Assembly: GCF_030413595.1 (NCBI RefSeq)
Contig: NZ_CP129238.1
Span: 3,782,001-3,846,000, forward strand
Direction of reading: 5' to 3'
Source: Planococcus liqunii
GTDB lineage: Bacteria; Bacillota; Bacilli; Bacillales_A; Planococcaceae
DNA: 64,000 nucleotides
Shown here: one piece after another, positions 22,899 through 31,930 of the stretch
Position numbering within the stretch: position 1 is the first letter of the stretch
Layout of the letters: each line of letters opens with the position of its first letter
Position numbers and translations under genes: made by a program
Notes under the pieces: model-generated
What the model saw: the letters and a program-made list of their open reading frames with translations, nothing else
Told to the model about the DNA's origin: nothing
Databases searched by the model: none

Positions 22899-24556
22899 CA
22901 CTCCAGCCTCCTTTCTGCCACTGCTCTTCCGGCTACTCTTCCTGAAAACAGGCAGCCGCCGAGGAATGTCCCTTCAAGCGACCGGTAGCCGTGGACGCCT
23001 CCGCCGCCAAACCCGCTTACTTCCCCCGCCGCATACAGGCCGGGAATCGGCTGCCCGGCATCGTTCAAAACACGGGCTGACAAGTCCGTCTGCAGACCGC
23101 CGAGCGTCTTTCGGCTGACAATATTCAACCGCACGGCAATCAGCGGACCGTTTGCAGGGTCCAGAATTTTATGCGGCTTCGCCACCCGGATCAATTTGTC
23201 GCCGATGTATTTGCGGGCACCCCGCAGTGCAGTCACCTGCAGGTCTTTTCCGAATTTATTGGTCAGCTGAAGGTCGCGTGCTGTAATCTGGCGGCGGATG
23301 TGTTCGGCGTCCAGCAGCGCTTCGCCGGTCAGCCGGTTCATTCCGCCGACCAGATCTTCCACATTATCAGCAATGATAAAGTCCTCGCCTTTGTCCATAA
23401 ATGCCTGCACCGGCGCTGTGGCACCCGGACGGATCCGCTCCAGCACCTGCCGAATGCTTTTGCCGGTGAGGTCCGGGTTTTGTTCGGAACCCGACAGCGC
23501 AAATTCTTTCTCGATGATCTTTTGCGTCAAAATGAACCACGAATAGCTGTAGCCCGTTTTCTGGATTGCTTCCAATGTGCCGAGCGTATCAAATCCCGGG
23601 AAATTCGGCGCCGGAAATCGGTCGCCCCTGGCGTCCAGCCAGATTGACGATGGTCCGGGCAAAATTCGGATGCCGTGTTTGCTCCAGACCGGATTCCAAT
23701 TTTTGATGCCTTCCGTGTAATGCCACATGCGGTCGCGGTTAACGATGCGCCCTCCGGTATTTTCCGTGATGGCGAGCATCCGGCCGTCAACATGCGCCGG
23801 CACTCCGGACAGCATTTCTTGCGGCGCTTTTCCCAGCCTTTCCGGCCAGTTTTTCCGGATCAGCTCATGGTTGCCGCCAATGCCGCCGCTTGTGACAACG
23901 ACCGATGCCGCTTCATGGGAGAATTCTCCGATTTTCCCACGGGAACTCGCTTCACCGCGCTGGGCATCGCTCGGAGCGAGCAACGAACCAAACACTCCCG
24001 TTACAGCAGAGCCGCTTGTCAGCAGCCCGTCCACTTGATGGCGGGGGCGGTATTCCACCACCCCCGCCTTTATGTACTCCCGCAGCTTTCGCTCAAACGG
24101 CTCGACGATTCCAGGGCCCGTTCCCCATACGATATGAAAGCGGGGAACCGAGTTGCCGTGCCCTTCTGCCAGATAGCCGCCGCGTTCTGCCCAGCCGACC
24201 ACCGGGAAAAATTTCACGCCCATATCGGCTAGCCATGCCCGCTTTTCACCGGAGGCGAAATCGACATAAGCCTCGGCCCATTTCCTCCCCCAGAAATCTT
24301 CATCTTCTTCTCTATCAAAACCGGCTGCCCCGAGCCAGTCCTGCCAGGCCAGCTCTTTGGAATCCTTGATGCCAAGGCGCCGCTGTTCCGGTGAATCGAC
24401 CAAAAACAAGCCGCCAAATGACCACCACGCCTGCCCGCCGAGCGATGCTTCCGGTTCCTGATCGAGCAACAGCACTTTCTTTCCGCTGTCCGCAATTTCC
24501 GTCGCGGCCACTAATCCTGCAAGCCCTGCCCCTATTACGATTGCATCGTACTTCAT
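22898..24556 (-). CDS. FAD-binding dehydrogenase, KstD-like
   Basis: A 552-residue flavoprotein of the FAD_binding_2/fumarate reductase group. The N-terminus has the dinucleotide fold IVIGAGLAGLVAATE and LLLDQEPEASLGGQAWWSFGGLF; the C-terminus has GLYAAGEVSGFGGGGVHGYRSLEGTFLGGC. Annotated relatives are called FAD-binding dehydrogenase and resemble 3-ketosteroid delta-1-dehydrogenases, though a steroid substrate is not shown. It leads the three-gene operon. Confidence 0.86.
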   Translation of the reverse strand: MKYDAIVIGAGLAGLVAATEIADSGKKVLLLDQEPEASLGGQAWWSFGGLFLVDSPEQRRLGIKDSKELAWQDWLGAAGFDREEDEDFWGRKWAEAYVDFASGEKRAWLADMGVKFFPVVGWAERGGYLAEGHGNSVPRFHIVWGTGPGIVEPFERKLREYIKAGVVEYRPRHQVDGLLTSGSAVTGVFGSLLAPSDAQRGEASSRGKIGEFSHEAASVVVTSGGIGGNHELIRKNWPERLGKAPQEMLSGVPAHVDGRMLAITENTGGRIVNRDRMWHYTEGIKNWNPVWSKHGIRILPGPSSIWLDARGDRFPAPNFPGFDTLGTLEAIQKTGYSYSWFILTQKIIEKEFALSGSEQNPDLTGKSIRQVLERIRPGATAPVQAFMDKGEDFIIADNVEDLVGGMNRLTGEALLDAEHIRRQITARDLQLTNKFGKDLQVTALRGARKYIGDKLIRVAKPHKILDPANGPLIAVRLNIVSRKTLGGLQTDLSARVLNDAGQPIPGLYAAGEVSGFGGGGVHGYRSLEGTFLGGCLFSGRVAGRAVAERRLE

Positions 24557-24701
24557 TCCGCCATCCCCTTTGTTTCCACGTCTTCTTCTCTATTTCCATC
24601 GTAGCAGAAGCGTTTAGGAGATTATAGCTATTTTTTAGTATTTTCTGATAACATAAGTGAATAAGCAAAATACTGTTAAAGATGGGGGGAATCCAGAGAG
24701 T

Positions 24702-25244
24702 ATGAATAGCCAGGCTCCTAAAAAGCCCGCTCCCGTTATGCTTCGGTTCAAGGCTTTCCTGTTTGATTACATTCTAATTTTTATTTATTTGATTCTGTTG
24801 CTTGTCATTAACGTATTGATCTTCCCTTCCTTACAAGAACTCTTCAACGGCTCTTTAGCAGTTGCCCAGTTTTCCGGCTTTTTGATGGTTACCTTGCCGG
24901 TTTCCCTTTACTTTATTGTCAGTGATTCAACGCTTTTCGGACAGTCTTTCGGCAAAAAGAAGATGGGCATCCAGGTAGTTGACCAGAACGGCAAGCCGCT
25001 TTCTGCTTTCCGCTCGGTTTTTCGGACGGCCTTGAAATTTCTGCCTTGGGAACTGTCCCATTATCTCGTTTACCGGCTGGTCTATTTAGGGGATGCACCG
25101 GTGCCGATCCGCTACTCGGTTATTGGAGGAATCATTTATGCCCTGATGTTCGCTTATCTCCTGACGGCTTTGTTCACACGGCACAAACAGTCTTTATACG
25201 ATCTTATTGCCGGGGCGGCGGTCATCCGATCGGCTAGGAAATAA
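24702..25244 (+). CDS. RDD-family membrane protein
   Basis: About 180 residues with three to four membrane segments. The RDD signature residues are present: Arg in MLRFKAFLFDY with the following Asp, and the final HKQSLYDLIAGAAVI; GKKKMGIQVVDQNGKP is also typical. Some RDD proteins act as Na+/H+ antiporters or resistance factors; this one is unassigned. The start is ATG 24702 behind GGGGGAATCC; the earlier GTG at 24657 has no ribosome site. Confidence 0.85.
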   Translation: MNSQAPKKPAPVMLRFKAFLFDYILIFIYLILLLVINVLIFPSLQELFNGSLAVAQFSGFLMVTLPVSLYFIVSDSTLFGQSFGKKKMGIQVVDQNGKPLSAFRSVFRTALKFLPWELSHYLVYRLVYLGDAPVPIRYSVIGGIIYALMFAYLLTALFTRHKQSLYDLIAGAAVIRSARK

Positions 25245-25276
25245 AAACAGCGGAAGCGTCCAGACTCTTATTGCTT

Positions 25277-25381
25277 ATGCCCAACTAGCCTGTGGTTATG
25301 CCCAATTCCGGCCTTTTAACGCCCAAGTTTCCGGTGAATACGCCCAACTTATTCCGCTTTATGCCCATCTCCCCAAATATC
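25277..25381. repeat. 21-nt-period intergenic array B (ATGCCCAA core)
   Basis: Cores A(T/C)GCCCA begin at 25277, 25298, 25319, 25340 and 25361, every spacing exactly 21. The fillers differ. It lies between the RDD gene stop and a bidirectional terminator. One plus-strand frame reads as heptads with Y/N-A-Q, but without a start or ribosome site. Confidence 0.78.
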
Positions 25382-25386
25382 AACAT

Positions 25387-25435
25387 AAAAAGCGGCCAGG
25401 AATCGTCTTGGCGCCATTCCGGGCCGCTCTTTTTT
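25387..25435. terminator. bidirectional terminator, RDD gene and gluconate kinase
   Basis: AGCGGCC-A-GGAAT pairs with ATTCC-G-GGCCGCT, flanked by A and U runs on both sides. Confidence 0.92.
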
Positions 25436-26979
25436 CATTCCATATGCTTGCGTTGAAATTCGGCAATGCTTTCATATTCTTCTTTCAACAGACGCGATAA
25501 CCGGATATATATCGGCACCAGTTCTCTGTAGGTTTTGCTTGCCGTTGCGTCCGGATGATGAGTATGAGTTTCGCCGATCATGTCAGAGACGACGCTGAAG
25601 TCTTCAATTTCACCCAGTGCATACATGCCGAGCACGACCGCCCCCAAGCAAGAACTCTCGAAGTTTTCCGGCACGGTGACCGGTTTATCGAAGACGTCTG
25701 CCATCAACTGACACCACATATCCGAGCGCGCAAATCCGCCAGACGCCTGGATGCGCAACGGCTCGCCTGCCAGTTCTTCAACTGCGAGCAGGACCGTATA
25801 CAAATTGAAGACAATGCCTTCCAGCACGGCACGGATCATGTGCTGTTTTTGATGATGGATGCTCAGGCCGAAAAAGGAGCCCCGGGCGTTGGCGTCCCAC
25901 AGCGGCGCCCGTTCACCGGTCAAAAAGGGATGAAACAGCAGCCCGTCCGAACCGGCATTTACGGTGGAAGCGATTTGAGTTAATACGTCATAAGAATCGA
26001 TTCCCAGCCGCTTGGCGGTTTCCACTTCCGAAGACGCAAACTCATCCCGCAGCCAGCGCAGGACGATGCCTCCGTTATTGACCGGCCCGCCGACGACCCA
26101 GTGATTTTCCGTCAAAGCATAACAGAACGTCCGCCCTTTCGGATCGGTTTTCGGTTTGGGCGACACGGTGCGGATCGCCCCGCTGGTGCCGATCGTCACG
26201 GCTATAACGCCTTGCTCAATTGCCCCTACGCCCAGGTTTGCCAAAACGCCGTCACTGGCCCCAACGACAAATGGCACATCTTCCCGAATTCCCATGAATG
26301 CGGCATATTCCAGCTTTACTCCTGCCATCTGATATGTCGTCGGCACAAGACGCGACAAATGGCCGGCTTCCACTCCGGCAACTTCAAGAGCGCCTTCATC
26401 CCAATCGACGTTCTCCAAATTGAATAATCCGGTGGCAGAAGCAAGCGAATGGTCGATGACGTATTCTCCGAATAATTTATGGAAAATAAATTCTTTGATG
26501 CCGATAAATTTCTCGGCTTGGCCAAAAATAGCCGGTTCCTCTTCCTTTAGCCACACCAATTTGGACAGCGGCGACATGGCATGAATCGGTGTGCCTGTCC
26601 GAAGGTAGACGGCATGCCCGTCCTTTTCTTCCTTAATCTTTTTTGCCTGCTTGGCACTGCGGGTATCTGCCCAAGTGATGCTCTGGGTCAACAGCTTCCC
26701 CTCTTTTCCGACCGCCATCAAACTGTGCATGGCTGCACTGAAAGCCACCAGCTTCAACGCATGCGCAGGAATGCCGCTTTTGCGGATCACTTCTTTTACC
26801 GAATTAAGGACTGCACGGAAAATCTCTTCCGGATCCTGTTCGGCCACAATCTGGTTCGGCGTATGGAGCGGATAGAAAACCGTTTCGCTTCCTTTTACTG
26901 TCCCGCCCCTATCGAAGAGCACTGCTTTCGTTGAAGTTGTTCCTATGTCGACGCCAAGGTAATAGGATTTTTCGGGCAC
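25435..26979 (-). CDS. gntK: gluconate kinase, FGGY family
   Basis: A 514-residue FGGY sugar kinase, the size of Bacillus GntK. It phosphorylates gluconate to 6-phosphogluconate. It opens YYLGVDIGTTSTKAVLFD (phosphate loop), with ITWADTRSAKQA, GASDGVLANLGVGA, TIGTSGAIR and the ATP motif IQASGGFARSDMWCQLMAD. The start is GTG at 26977-26979 with GAGGGAGGG nine bases upstream; the longer open frame lacks a ribosome site. The permease, dehydrogenase and regulator of a gnt operon are not next to it. Xylulokinase would be the alternative, but the motif pattern favours gluconate. Confidence 0.88.
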   Translation of the reverse strand: MPEKSYYLGVDIGTTSTKAVLFDRGGTVKGSETVFYPLHTPNQIVAEQDPEEIFRAVLNSVKEVIRKSGIPAHALKLVAFSAAMHSLMAVGKEGKLLTQSITWADTRSAKQAKKIKEEKDGHAVYLRTGTPIHAMSPLSKLVWLKEEEPAIFGQAEKFIGIKEFIFHKLFGEYVIDHSLASATGLFNLENVDWDEGALEVAGVEAGHLSRLVPTTYQMAGVKLEYAAFMGIREDVPFVVGASDGVLANLGVGAIEQGVIAVTIGTSGAIRTVSPKPKTDPKGRTFCYALTENHWVVGGPVNNGGIVLRWLRDEFASSEVETAKRLGIDSYDVLTQIASTVNAGSDGLLFHPFLTGERAPLWDANARGSFFGLSIHHQKQHMIRAVLEGIVFNLYTVLLAVEELAGEPLRIQASGGFARSDMWCQLMADVFDKPVTVPENFESSCLGAVVLGMYALGEIEDFSVVSDMIGETHTHHPDATASKTYRELVPIYIRLSRLLKEEYESIAEFQRKHME

Positions 26980-27104
26980 CCGGTTCCCTCCCTCTCTGGA
27001 TGTTTCCATGAAGTTTAAATTCGTTCCATTACCTTTCTTCACCCAACGGCCGATTCCTCTTTTTCTTCGCAGTGCCTGGCATCCACACAATTCAGGCGCA
27101 ATTG

Positions 27105-27133
27105 AAAAAGCAGCTGCACATGGGGCAGCCGCT
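27105..27133 (-). terminator. terminator of the AraC-family gene
   Basis: AGCGGCTGC pairs with GCAGCTGCT (one G-U), followed by five U on the minus strand. Confidence 0.75.
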
Positions 27134-27142
27134 CCTTCCAGT

Positions 27143-28003
27143 TCACTCTTCTTTGTTTTTCAACGGAATCCAAATTTCCGAATAGGAATCCGGCTGGTAC
27201 GCATTTTCATGCGGATACACCTCCAGCTCCGGTGTGCCTGCGGGTTCGTAAGGGTTGGAAGGAAACCATTCGGTGAAAATCTTTTTCCAGGCGTCCTGCA
27301 TGGCATCGGGCATCGGGCCATGCACTTCAAACACGCCCCATTTGGATGCCGGAATCTCCATCTCTTCGAATTCTTCTGTCGCGCTGTCTGTCTCAGCTGC
27401 AATCCAATAGTCCATGTGGGTGCCTTCTCCTGCAACGCAGACACCCAACACTCCTTCAATCTCTCCACGGTTCAGTTCAAACAGCTTTTCATCCAAGCCG
27501 CTGGCGTTGGTTTCCTGCCACATTTGCGGAATGCCCCGCATGTTTTCATCGTTCAAAGTTGAAAATGTCCGCTTGAAGCCCACCACTTTAAAGCTGCCTC
27601 TTTTCACGACTTTGTACTTCATCGGTTCTGCTCCTCTCAGTTTCACCTGGATCACCAGGCGGTTATAGGATTTCAGCCCTCCCAGATTTCTTCGGGCTTC
27701 GCTTGGCGTAATGCCGTGCTGCCGCCGAAAAGCCTTGGCGAACGCTTCCGGAGTGTCGTAGCCATATTTGTAGGCGATATCGATGATCTTGTTGTCCGTA
27801 GCCGACAATTCATGGGCCGCCAAGGTCAAACGCCTTCCCCGCAGATATTCCCCGACCGTCATATCGGTCAAAATCGCAAATGTCCGCTGAAAATGAAACA
27901 CCGAAGCATTTGCCCGCTTTGCGATTTGTTCGATAGCCAGCGGCTCCTCTAAATGGTCTTCCATATAGTCGATTGCCTGCTGCAGCGATTCCACCCATCC
28001 CAT
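27143..28003 (-). CDS. AraC-family regulator with GyrI-like effector domain
   Basis: About 286 residues. The N-terminal 105 hold two helix-turn-helices (EEPLAIEQIAKRANASVFHFQRTF and ATDNKIIDIAYKYGYDTPEAFAKAFRRQHGITPSEAR). The rest is a GyrI/SOUL-like small-molecule binding domain ending in IWIPLKNKEE, as in BmrR/Rob-type multidrug regulators. The start is ATG 28003 with AAGGAG; an upstream in-frame GTG falls inside that ribosome site. It diverges from the aldo/keto reductase gene and may control it. A decayed copy of its 5' end lies at 29221-29410. Confidence 0.9.
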   Translation of the reverse strand: MGWVESLQQAIDYMEDHLEEPLAIEQIAKRANASVFHFQRTFAILTDMTVGEYLRGRRLTLAAHELSATDNKIIDIAYKYGYDTPEAFAKAFRRQHGITPSEARRNLGGLKSYNRLVIQVKLRGAEPMKYKVVKRGSFKVVGFKRTFSTLNDENMRGIPQMWQETNASGLDEKLFELNRGEIEGVLGVCVAGEGTHMDYWIAAETDSATEEFEEMEIPASKWGVFEVHGPMPDAMQDAWKKIFTEWFPSNPYEPAGTPELEVYPHENAYQPDSYSEIWIPLKNKEE

Positions 28004-28173
28004 ATCGCTCACTCCTTATTTATATTTTATTCCTGCTGAGGAGCTTGTTCCTGTCAATAAATGCTCACTTCAGACAGGCCTGCGTAATGGTTGCAGATTC
28101 CTTCCGCCTCGTTCATACTTTTATCATAATGTGTGATTTTTCAAAAAACTACTTTAATTGGAGGTCAAACGAT

Positions 28174-29013
28174 ATGGAACACTTGCAAGACACCACCACT
28201 TTGCATAATGGCGTGAAAATGCCCTGGTTCGGTCTGGGGCTATCCGGGGCTGAAGACGGCGACGAAGTGGCGAATGCGGTTAAAACCGCCATCGTCCATG
28301 GCTATCGAAGCTTCGATACCGCTGCCCTGTATGGCAATGAAAAAGGAGTCGGCCGAGGGATCCGCGAAGGGCTTCAAGCAACCGGCCTCTCGCGCGAAGA
28401 TTTGTTCATCACTTCAAAGGTCTGGAATTCGGACCTTGGCTATGAATCAGCGCTTGCCGCTTATCAAACGAGCCTCAAGAATACCGGTTTGGATTATCTG
28501 GACTTGTATTTGATCCATTGGCCGGTCGAAGGCAAATTTAAAGACGGCTGGCGCGCGCTAGAGACTTTGTATAAGGAAGGCCGCGTCAAAGCGATCGGCG
28601 TCAGCAATTTCCACATCCATCACTTGGAAGAACTGCTGAAAGATGCTGAGATTAAACCGATGGTCAACCAGGTCGAATACCATCCGCTTCTGACACAAAA
28701 AGAGCTTCACGAATTCTGCAAATCTCACAGCATCCAGCTGGAAGCCTGGTCCCCGCTCATGCAAGGCAAACTGCTCGAGGAGCCGCTGCTCGTGGAAATT
28801 GCTTCGAAGCTTGAAAAAACCGTGGCGCAAGTCATCCTTCGCTGGGACCTGCAAAACGGCGTCGTCACCATTCCTAAATCGGCCAAAGAATTCCGCATCG
28901 TTCAGAACTCTCAAATTTTCGATTTCGAACTCACGGAAGAGGATATGGAGCGCATTTCCGCGTTGAATGAAAACAAACGGAGCGGAGCCGATCCGGATAA
29001 TTTCAATTTCTAA
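28174..29013 (+). CDS. aldo/keto reductase, YvgN/glyoxal reductase type
   Basis: A 279-residue AKR5-type NADPH reductase. Visible are FDTAALYGNEKGVG (catalytic Asp and Tyr), FITSKVWNSDLG (Lys), LYLIHWPVEG (His), NQVEYHPLL and the NADPH tail IPKSAKEFRIVQNSQIFDF. Family members reduce glyoxal, methylglyoxal and other aldehydes. The start is ATG 28174 behind TTGGAGG. A close paralogue lies at 34700-35545; both end in a DPDNF-(N/D)-F tail. Confidence 0.92.
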   Translation: MEHLQDTTTLHNGVKMPWFGLGLSGAEDGDEVANAVKTAIVHGYRSFDTAALYGNEKGVGRGIREGLQATGLSREDLFITSKVWNSDLGYESALAAYQTSLKNTGLDYLDLYLIHWPVEGKFKDGWRALETLYKEGRVKAIGVSNFHIHHLEELLKDAEIKPMVNQVEYHPLLTQKELHEFCKSHSIQLEAWSPLMQGKLLEEPLLVEIASKLEKTVAQVILRWDLQNGVVTIPKSAKEFRIVQNSQIFDFELTEEDMERISALNENKRSGADPDNFNF

Positions 29014-29016
29014 ACG

Positions 29017-29048
29017 AAAACCGCTGCCGGCAAAAGCAGCGGTTTTCT
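29017..29048 (+). terminator. terminator of the first aldo/keto reductase gene
   Basis: The stem AAAACCGCTGC/GCAGCGGTTTT has U residues in and after the 3' arm. Confidence 0.88.
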
Positions 29049-29104
29049 GATTCAAATAATCGGAAAGCAGCTGAAGTCCCGTAAACAGCAAGATTCCAGC
29101 TGAT

Positions 29105-29410
29105 CTACAGTACAGAAATTAGTAGAGTAATTGCGATAAATAAAATAACGCCCATAAGACCGTCCGCTTTAAAGCGCTTTGGCAGCCAGTTAACATAATC
29201 GATGGTGCCGCCCATTTGGCCGGTTGCCTTCCCTGCAAATATTCCCCGACCGCCATATCGTCCAAAATCGCCAACGTGCACTGAAAATGAAACACCGAAA
29301 CATTTTCCTGTTTGCTCGATAGCCAGTGGCTCTTTCATATAGTCGATTGCCTGCTACAGCCATTCCACCCACTCCGTATCACTCGCCCCTCACTTGTAGT
29401 TTATCCCTTT
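29105..29410 (-). pseudogene. decayed mosaic: GNAT fragment joined to AraC 5' fragment
   Basis: Bases about 29221-29410 align almost continuously with the 5' end and leader of the AraC gene (about 27840-28030), sharing for example CTGAAAATGAAACACCGAA and ATATAGTCGATTGCCTGCT, with small deletions. Bases about 29176-29212 match part of the GNAT gene at 31622-31660 (shared ACATAATCGATGGTGCCG). The two parents flank this stretch on either side. The remaining minus-strand frame (29105-29338) encodes a chimeric 77-residue peptide with a hydrophobic end and is not likely functional. Confidence 0.7.
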
Positions 29411-29888
29411 TATAGTAATCTTATCCTGTCGGTTTATACTTTATAGGACAGCTTTTCATCAGGTATATTGATTCATTTTTAAGTTTCCGCTTTCTCCTTA
29501 GAATTCACTTTGAAGATTTAGCCGGAGGCAAATGCAGAACTGAATAAGGAACATATAACTGCTCTTCAGCAATTTTTAAGGGATTTTTTAATGAATTCTA
29601 CTAAATTAGCGGAAAGTGCTGTCAGTTCAAAAGGCATAATTCAGACAACAACTGTCGGAAATTGATTTTTTAAAATGATTTAAACAATCAAAATATTTTA
29701 TATACAAAAAAATCATTCTGTTATATGCTATCAAAAATACAAACAGCTTAAAAAAAAGAAAGCGATAAAGGCGGCTTATTCTACTAATCAAATGGCCTTC
29801 CGAGTATCTTATTTCTCTAAGCACCCCAGCTGTCTGTATTGATTATGTTCGGCGGAAATAAAACAAAATTCAAAGGGGAATAAGAAAG
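29411..29888. other. AT-rich gap with a decayed reading frame
   Basis: No intact gene is seen. On the plus strand about 29522-29665 stays open for 47 codons (AELNKEHITALQQFLRDFLMNSTKLAESAVSSKG in outline), headed by a stop and without a good start, so it looks like the end of a lost gene. The last 200 bases are very AT-rich and probably hold the promoter of the permease gene. AAAGGGGAA near 29872-29880 is its ribosome site. Confidence 0.5.
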
Positions 29889-31295
29889 ATGGCAAATGAT
29901 TTATTCAGAAAAACAACAATTCAGGAATTAAAAATTACTGCCGAAAAAAGAAGCGGGCTTTCTAAGGAATTAGGAGCTTTTGATTTAACAATGTTGGGAA
30001 TTGGCGCCATCATTGGTACCGGTATATTCGTTTTGACAGGAACAGGGGCTTTGACAGCTGGGCCGGCGCTAACCATTTCTTTTATCATTGCCGGACTAGC
30101 CTGTTTTTTTGCCGCTTTGTCCTATGCGGAATTTGCATCTACAGTGCCAATTTCAGGTTCTGTCTATACTTACACATATGTGACGCTTGGAGAGCTTATC
30201 GCTTTTATCATCGGGTGGGATTTAATACTTGAGTATTTACTGGCAGTGAGTGCCGTTTCAGTAGGCTGGTCCGGGTATTTCCAATCGCTGCTCGGCGGAT
30301 TTGGGATTAATTTGCCTGCCGCCCTCACTGCAGCTCCCGGAGCTGTAGAGGGAACTACCACATTCTTTAATCTTCCGGCCTTCATCATCGTCATGCTTAT
30401 TACTACATTGCTTTCAATCGGCGTCAAAGAATCCAAGCGGGTAAATAATGTGATGGTAATTATCAAAGTATCCGTAGTTTTACTCTTTATCGCTGTAGCT
30501 GTTGTATACGTAAAACCAGAAAATTGGCAGCCGTTTACACCGTTTGGTTTTGACGGAGTCTTTGCAGCCGCCGCCTTAGTGTTTTTTGCTTTTATCGGCT
30601 TTGATGCTGTTGCCTCTGCTGCCGAAGAAACACGAAATCCGAAAAGGGATCTGCCGCGCGGAATTATCTTCTCGCTTATGATTTGTACGCTTCTTTACGT
30701 TATCGTATCTGCTATTATGACCGGAGTTGTTCCTTTTGCACAATTCTCACAGGCTATCGATCATCCTGTATCTCTTGTTCTTCAATTGTCCGGACAAAAT
30801 TGGGTGGCTGGAATCATTGATCTAGGGGCTATACTTGGCATGACGACTGTAATGCTTGTTATGCTTTATGGCCAGACTAGAGTTATGTTCGCTATGTCCA
30901 GAGATGGCTTGATGCCTAAATTTTTCTCTAAAGTAAGCATGAAAACCCATACGCCTTATTTGGCAACCTGGTTTTTTGGCATCGTTGCCGCTTTGCTGGG
31001 CGGTTTGATGCGATTGGATGAACTTGCGAAACTTGTAAACATCGGAACTTTGTCGGCATTTATCCTGATATCAGTTGCCGTTATTGTGCTGCGGGTAAAA
31101 CAACCGGACCTGCCGCGAGCTTTCCGCTGCCCGGCCGTTCCGCTAATACCTTCATTGGCCATTTTGTTCTGCGGCTTCTTGATTTTCCAGTTAGGCAGCG
31201 CCACCATGATTCGATTTGTTATTTGGATGGCAATCGGATTGGTCATTTACTTCGTCTATTCCCGGAAACATTCAAATTTAAATGACCGCCCTTAA
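29889..31295 (+). CDS. APC-family amino acid permease, YfnA type
   Basis: A 468-residue permease with about 12 membrane helices. SGLSKELGAFDLTMLGIGAIIGTGIFVLTG is the family hallmark, and FFAFIGFDAVASAAEETRNPKRDLPRGI and FAMSRDGLMPKFFSKV are conserved loops. It belongs to the cationic-amino-acid-transporter branch, like Bacillus YfnA. The substrate is not decided by sequence. It is monocistronic with its own terminator; the DNA before it is decayed. Confidence 0.93.
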   Translation: MANDLFRKTTIQELKITAEKRSGLSKELGAFDLTMLGIGAIIGTGIFVLTGTGALTAGPALTISFIIAGLACFFAALSYAEFASTVPISGSVYTYTYVTLGELIAFIIGWDLILEYLLAVSAVSVGWSGYFQSLLGGFGINLPAALTAAPGAVEGTTTFFNLPAFIIVMLITTLLSIGVKESKRVNNVMVIIKVSVVLLFIAVAVVYVKPENWQPFTPFGFDGVFAAAALVFFAFIGFDAVASAAEETRNPKRDLPRGIIFSLMICTLLYVIVSAIMTGVVPFAQFSQAIDHPVSLVLQLSGQNWVAGIIDLGAILGMTTVMLVMLYGQTRVMFAMSRDGLMPKFFSKVSMKTHTPYLATWFFGIVAALLGGLMRLDELAKLVNIGTLSAFILISVAVIVLRVKQPDLPRAFRCPAVPLIPSLAILFCGFLIFQLGSATMIRFVIWMAIGLVIYFVYSRKHSNLNDRP

Positions 31296-31316
31296 AATTG
31301 GTTACACCTGCAAGAA

Positions 31317-31348
31317 GCCCGCCTCTCTCATTGAGCGGGCCTCTTTTT
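31317..31348 (+). terminator. terminator of the permease gene
   Basis: The stem GCCCGC/GCGGGC is followed by CUCUUUUUAU. Confidence 0.8.
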
Positions 31349-31916
31349 ATTCCGCTATAAAGTCCGCCTTTAACACGGCATACATGGCCAAATCAACAAA
31401 TCGGCCTTTCATAAGGAAATGCTGGCGCGCGACTCCTTCTTTCACCATCCCCACCTTTTCCAGCACCCGCTGCGACTGGAAATTGTCCGGAATAATAGGC
31501 GCTTCCACTTTATTCAGCCCCATCTTTTCAAAACCGAAAGCGATCAGCGCTTTTGCCGCTTCTTGGGTAAGCCCATTGCCCCAATAGTTGCGTGACAAGG
31601 CATAACCGATTTCCGCCCGGCTGTGCTTTGGCAACCATTTTACATAATCGATGGTGCCGATCATCTTCCTTTCGCTCTTCAATTCGATTGCCCAAGTCAG
31701 CTTGTTTTTCTGTTCATAGCCGTTCAGGATGAAGCGAAGATGTTCCTCTGTATCTGCCGGCGTCTGATGCACTTCCCATGGCATGAAACGGGAAACCATC
31801 GGATCAGATCCATACTCAAACATGTCTCCGGCATCTGCCAAGGTGAGCTTTCTGAGAAGTAAACGCTCTGTTTCGATAACCGGCAAATGGCCGTAGATGT
31901 GTTCACTGTCTGTCAT
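31347..31916 (-). CDS. GNAT acetyltransferase, RimJ/RimL type
   Basis: A 189-residue GNAT protein: ETERLLLRKLTLADAGDMF, GTIDYVKWLPKHSRAEIGYALSRNYWGNGLTQEAAKAL (acetyl-CoA loop) and NFQSQRVLEKVGMVKEG. It is the parent of the fragment at 29176-29212. It follows the PP2C-like gene by 14 bases and is probably co-transcribed with it. The substrate is unknown. Confidence 0.88.
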   Translation of the reverse strand: MTDSEHIYGHLPVIETERLLLRKLTLADAGDMFEYGSDPMVSRFMPWEVHQTPADTEEHLRFILNGYEQKNKLTWAIELKSERKMIGTIDYVKWLPKHSRAEIGYALSRNYWGNGLTQEAAKALIAFGFEKMGLNKVEAPIIPDNFQSQRVLEKVGMVKEGVARQHFLMKGRFVDLAMYAVLKADFIAE

Positions 31917-31930
31917 TTCATTTCCTCCTT

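Noticed and set aside
25207..25500. A plus-strand frame reading through array B with heptads containing YAQ
   Set aside because: It starts inside the RDD gene in another frame, lacks a ribosome site and runs through the terminator; the heptads are a by-product of the 21-nt period.
29627..29824. A 65-residue minus-strand frame in the AT-rich gap
   Set aside because: Low-complexity, hydrophobic-aromatic composition typical of AT-rich noise, with no ribosome site or conserved motif.
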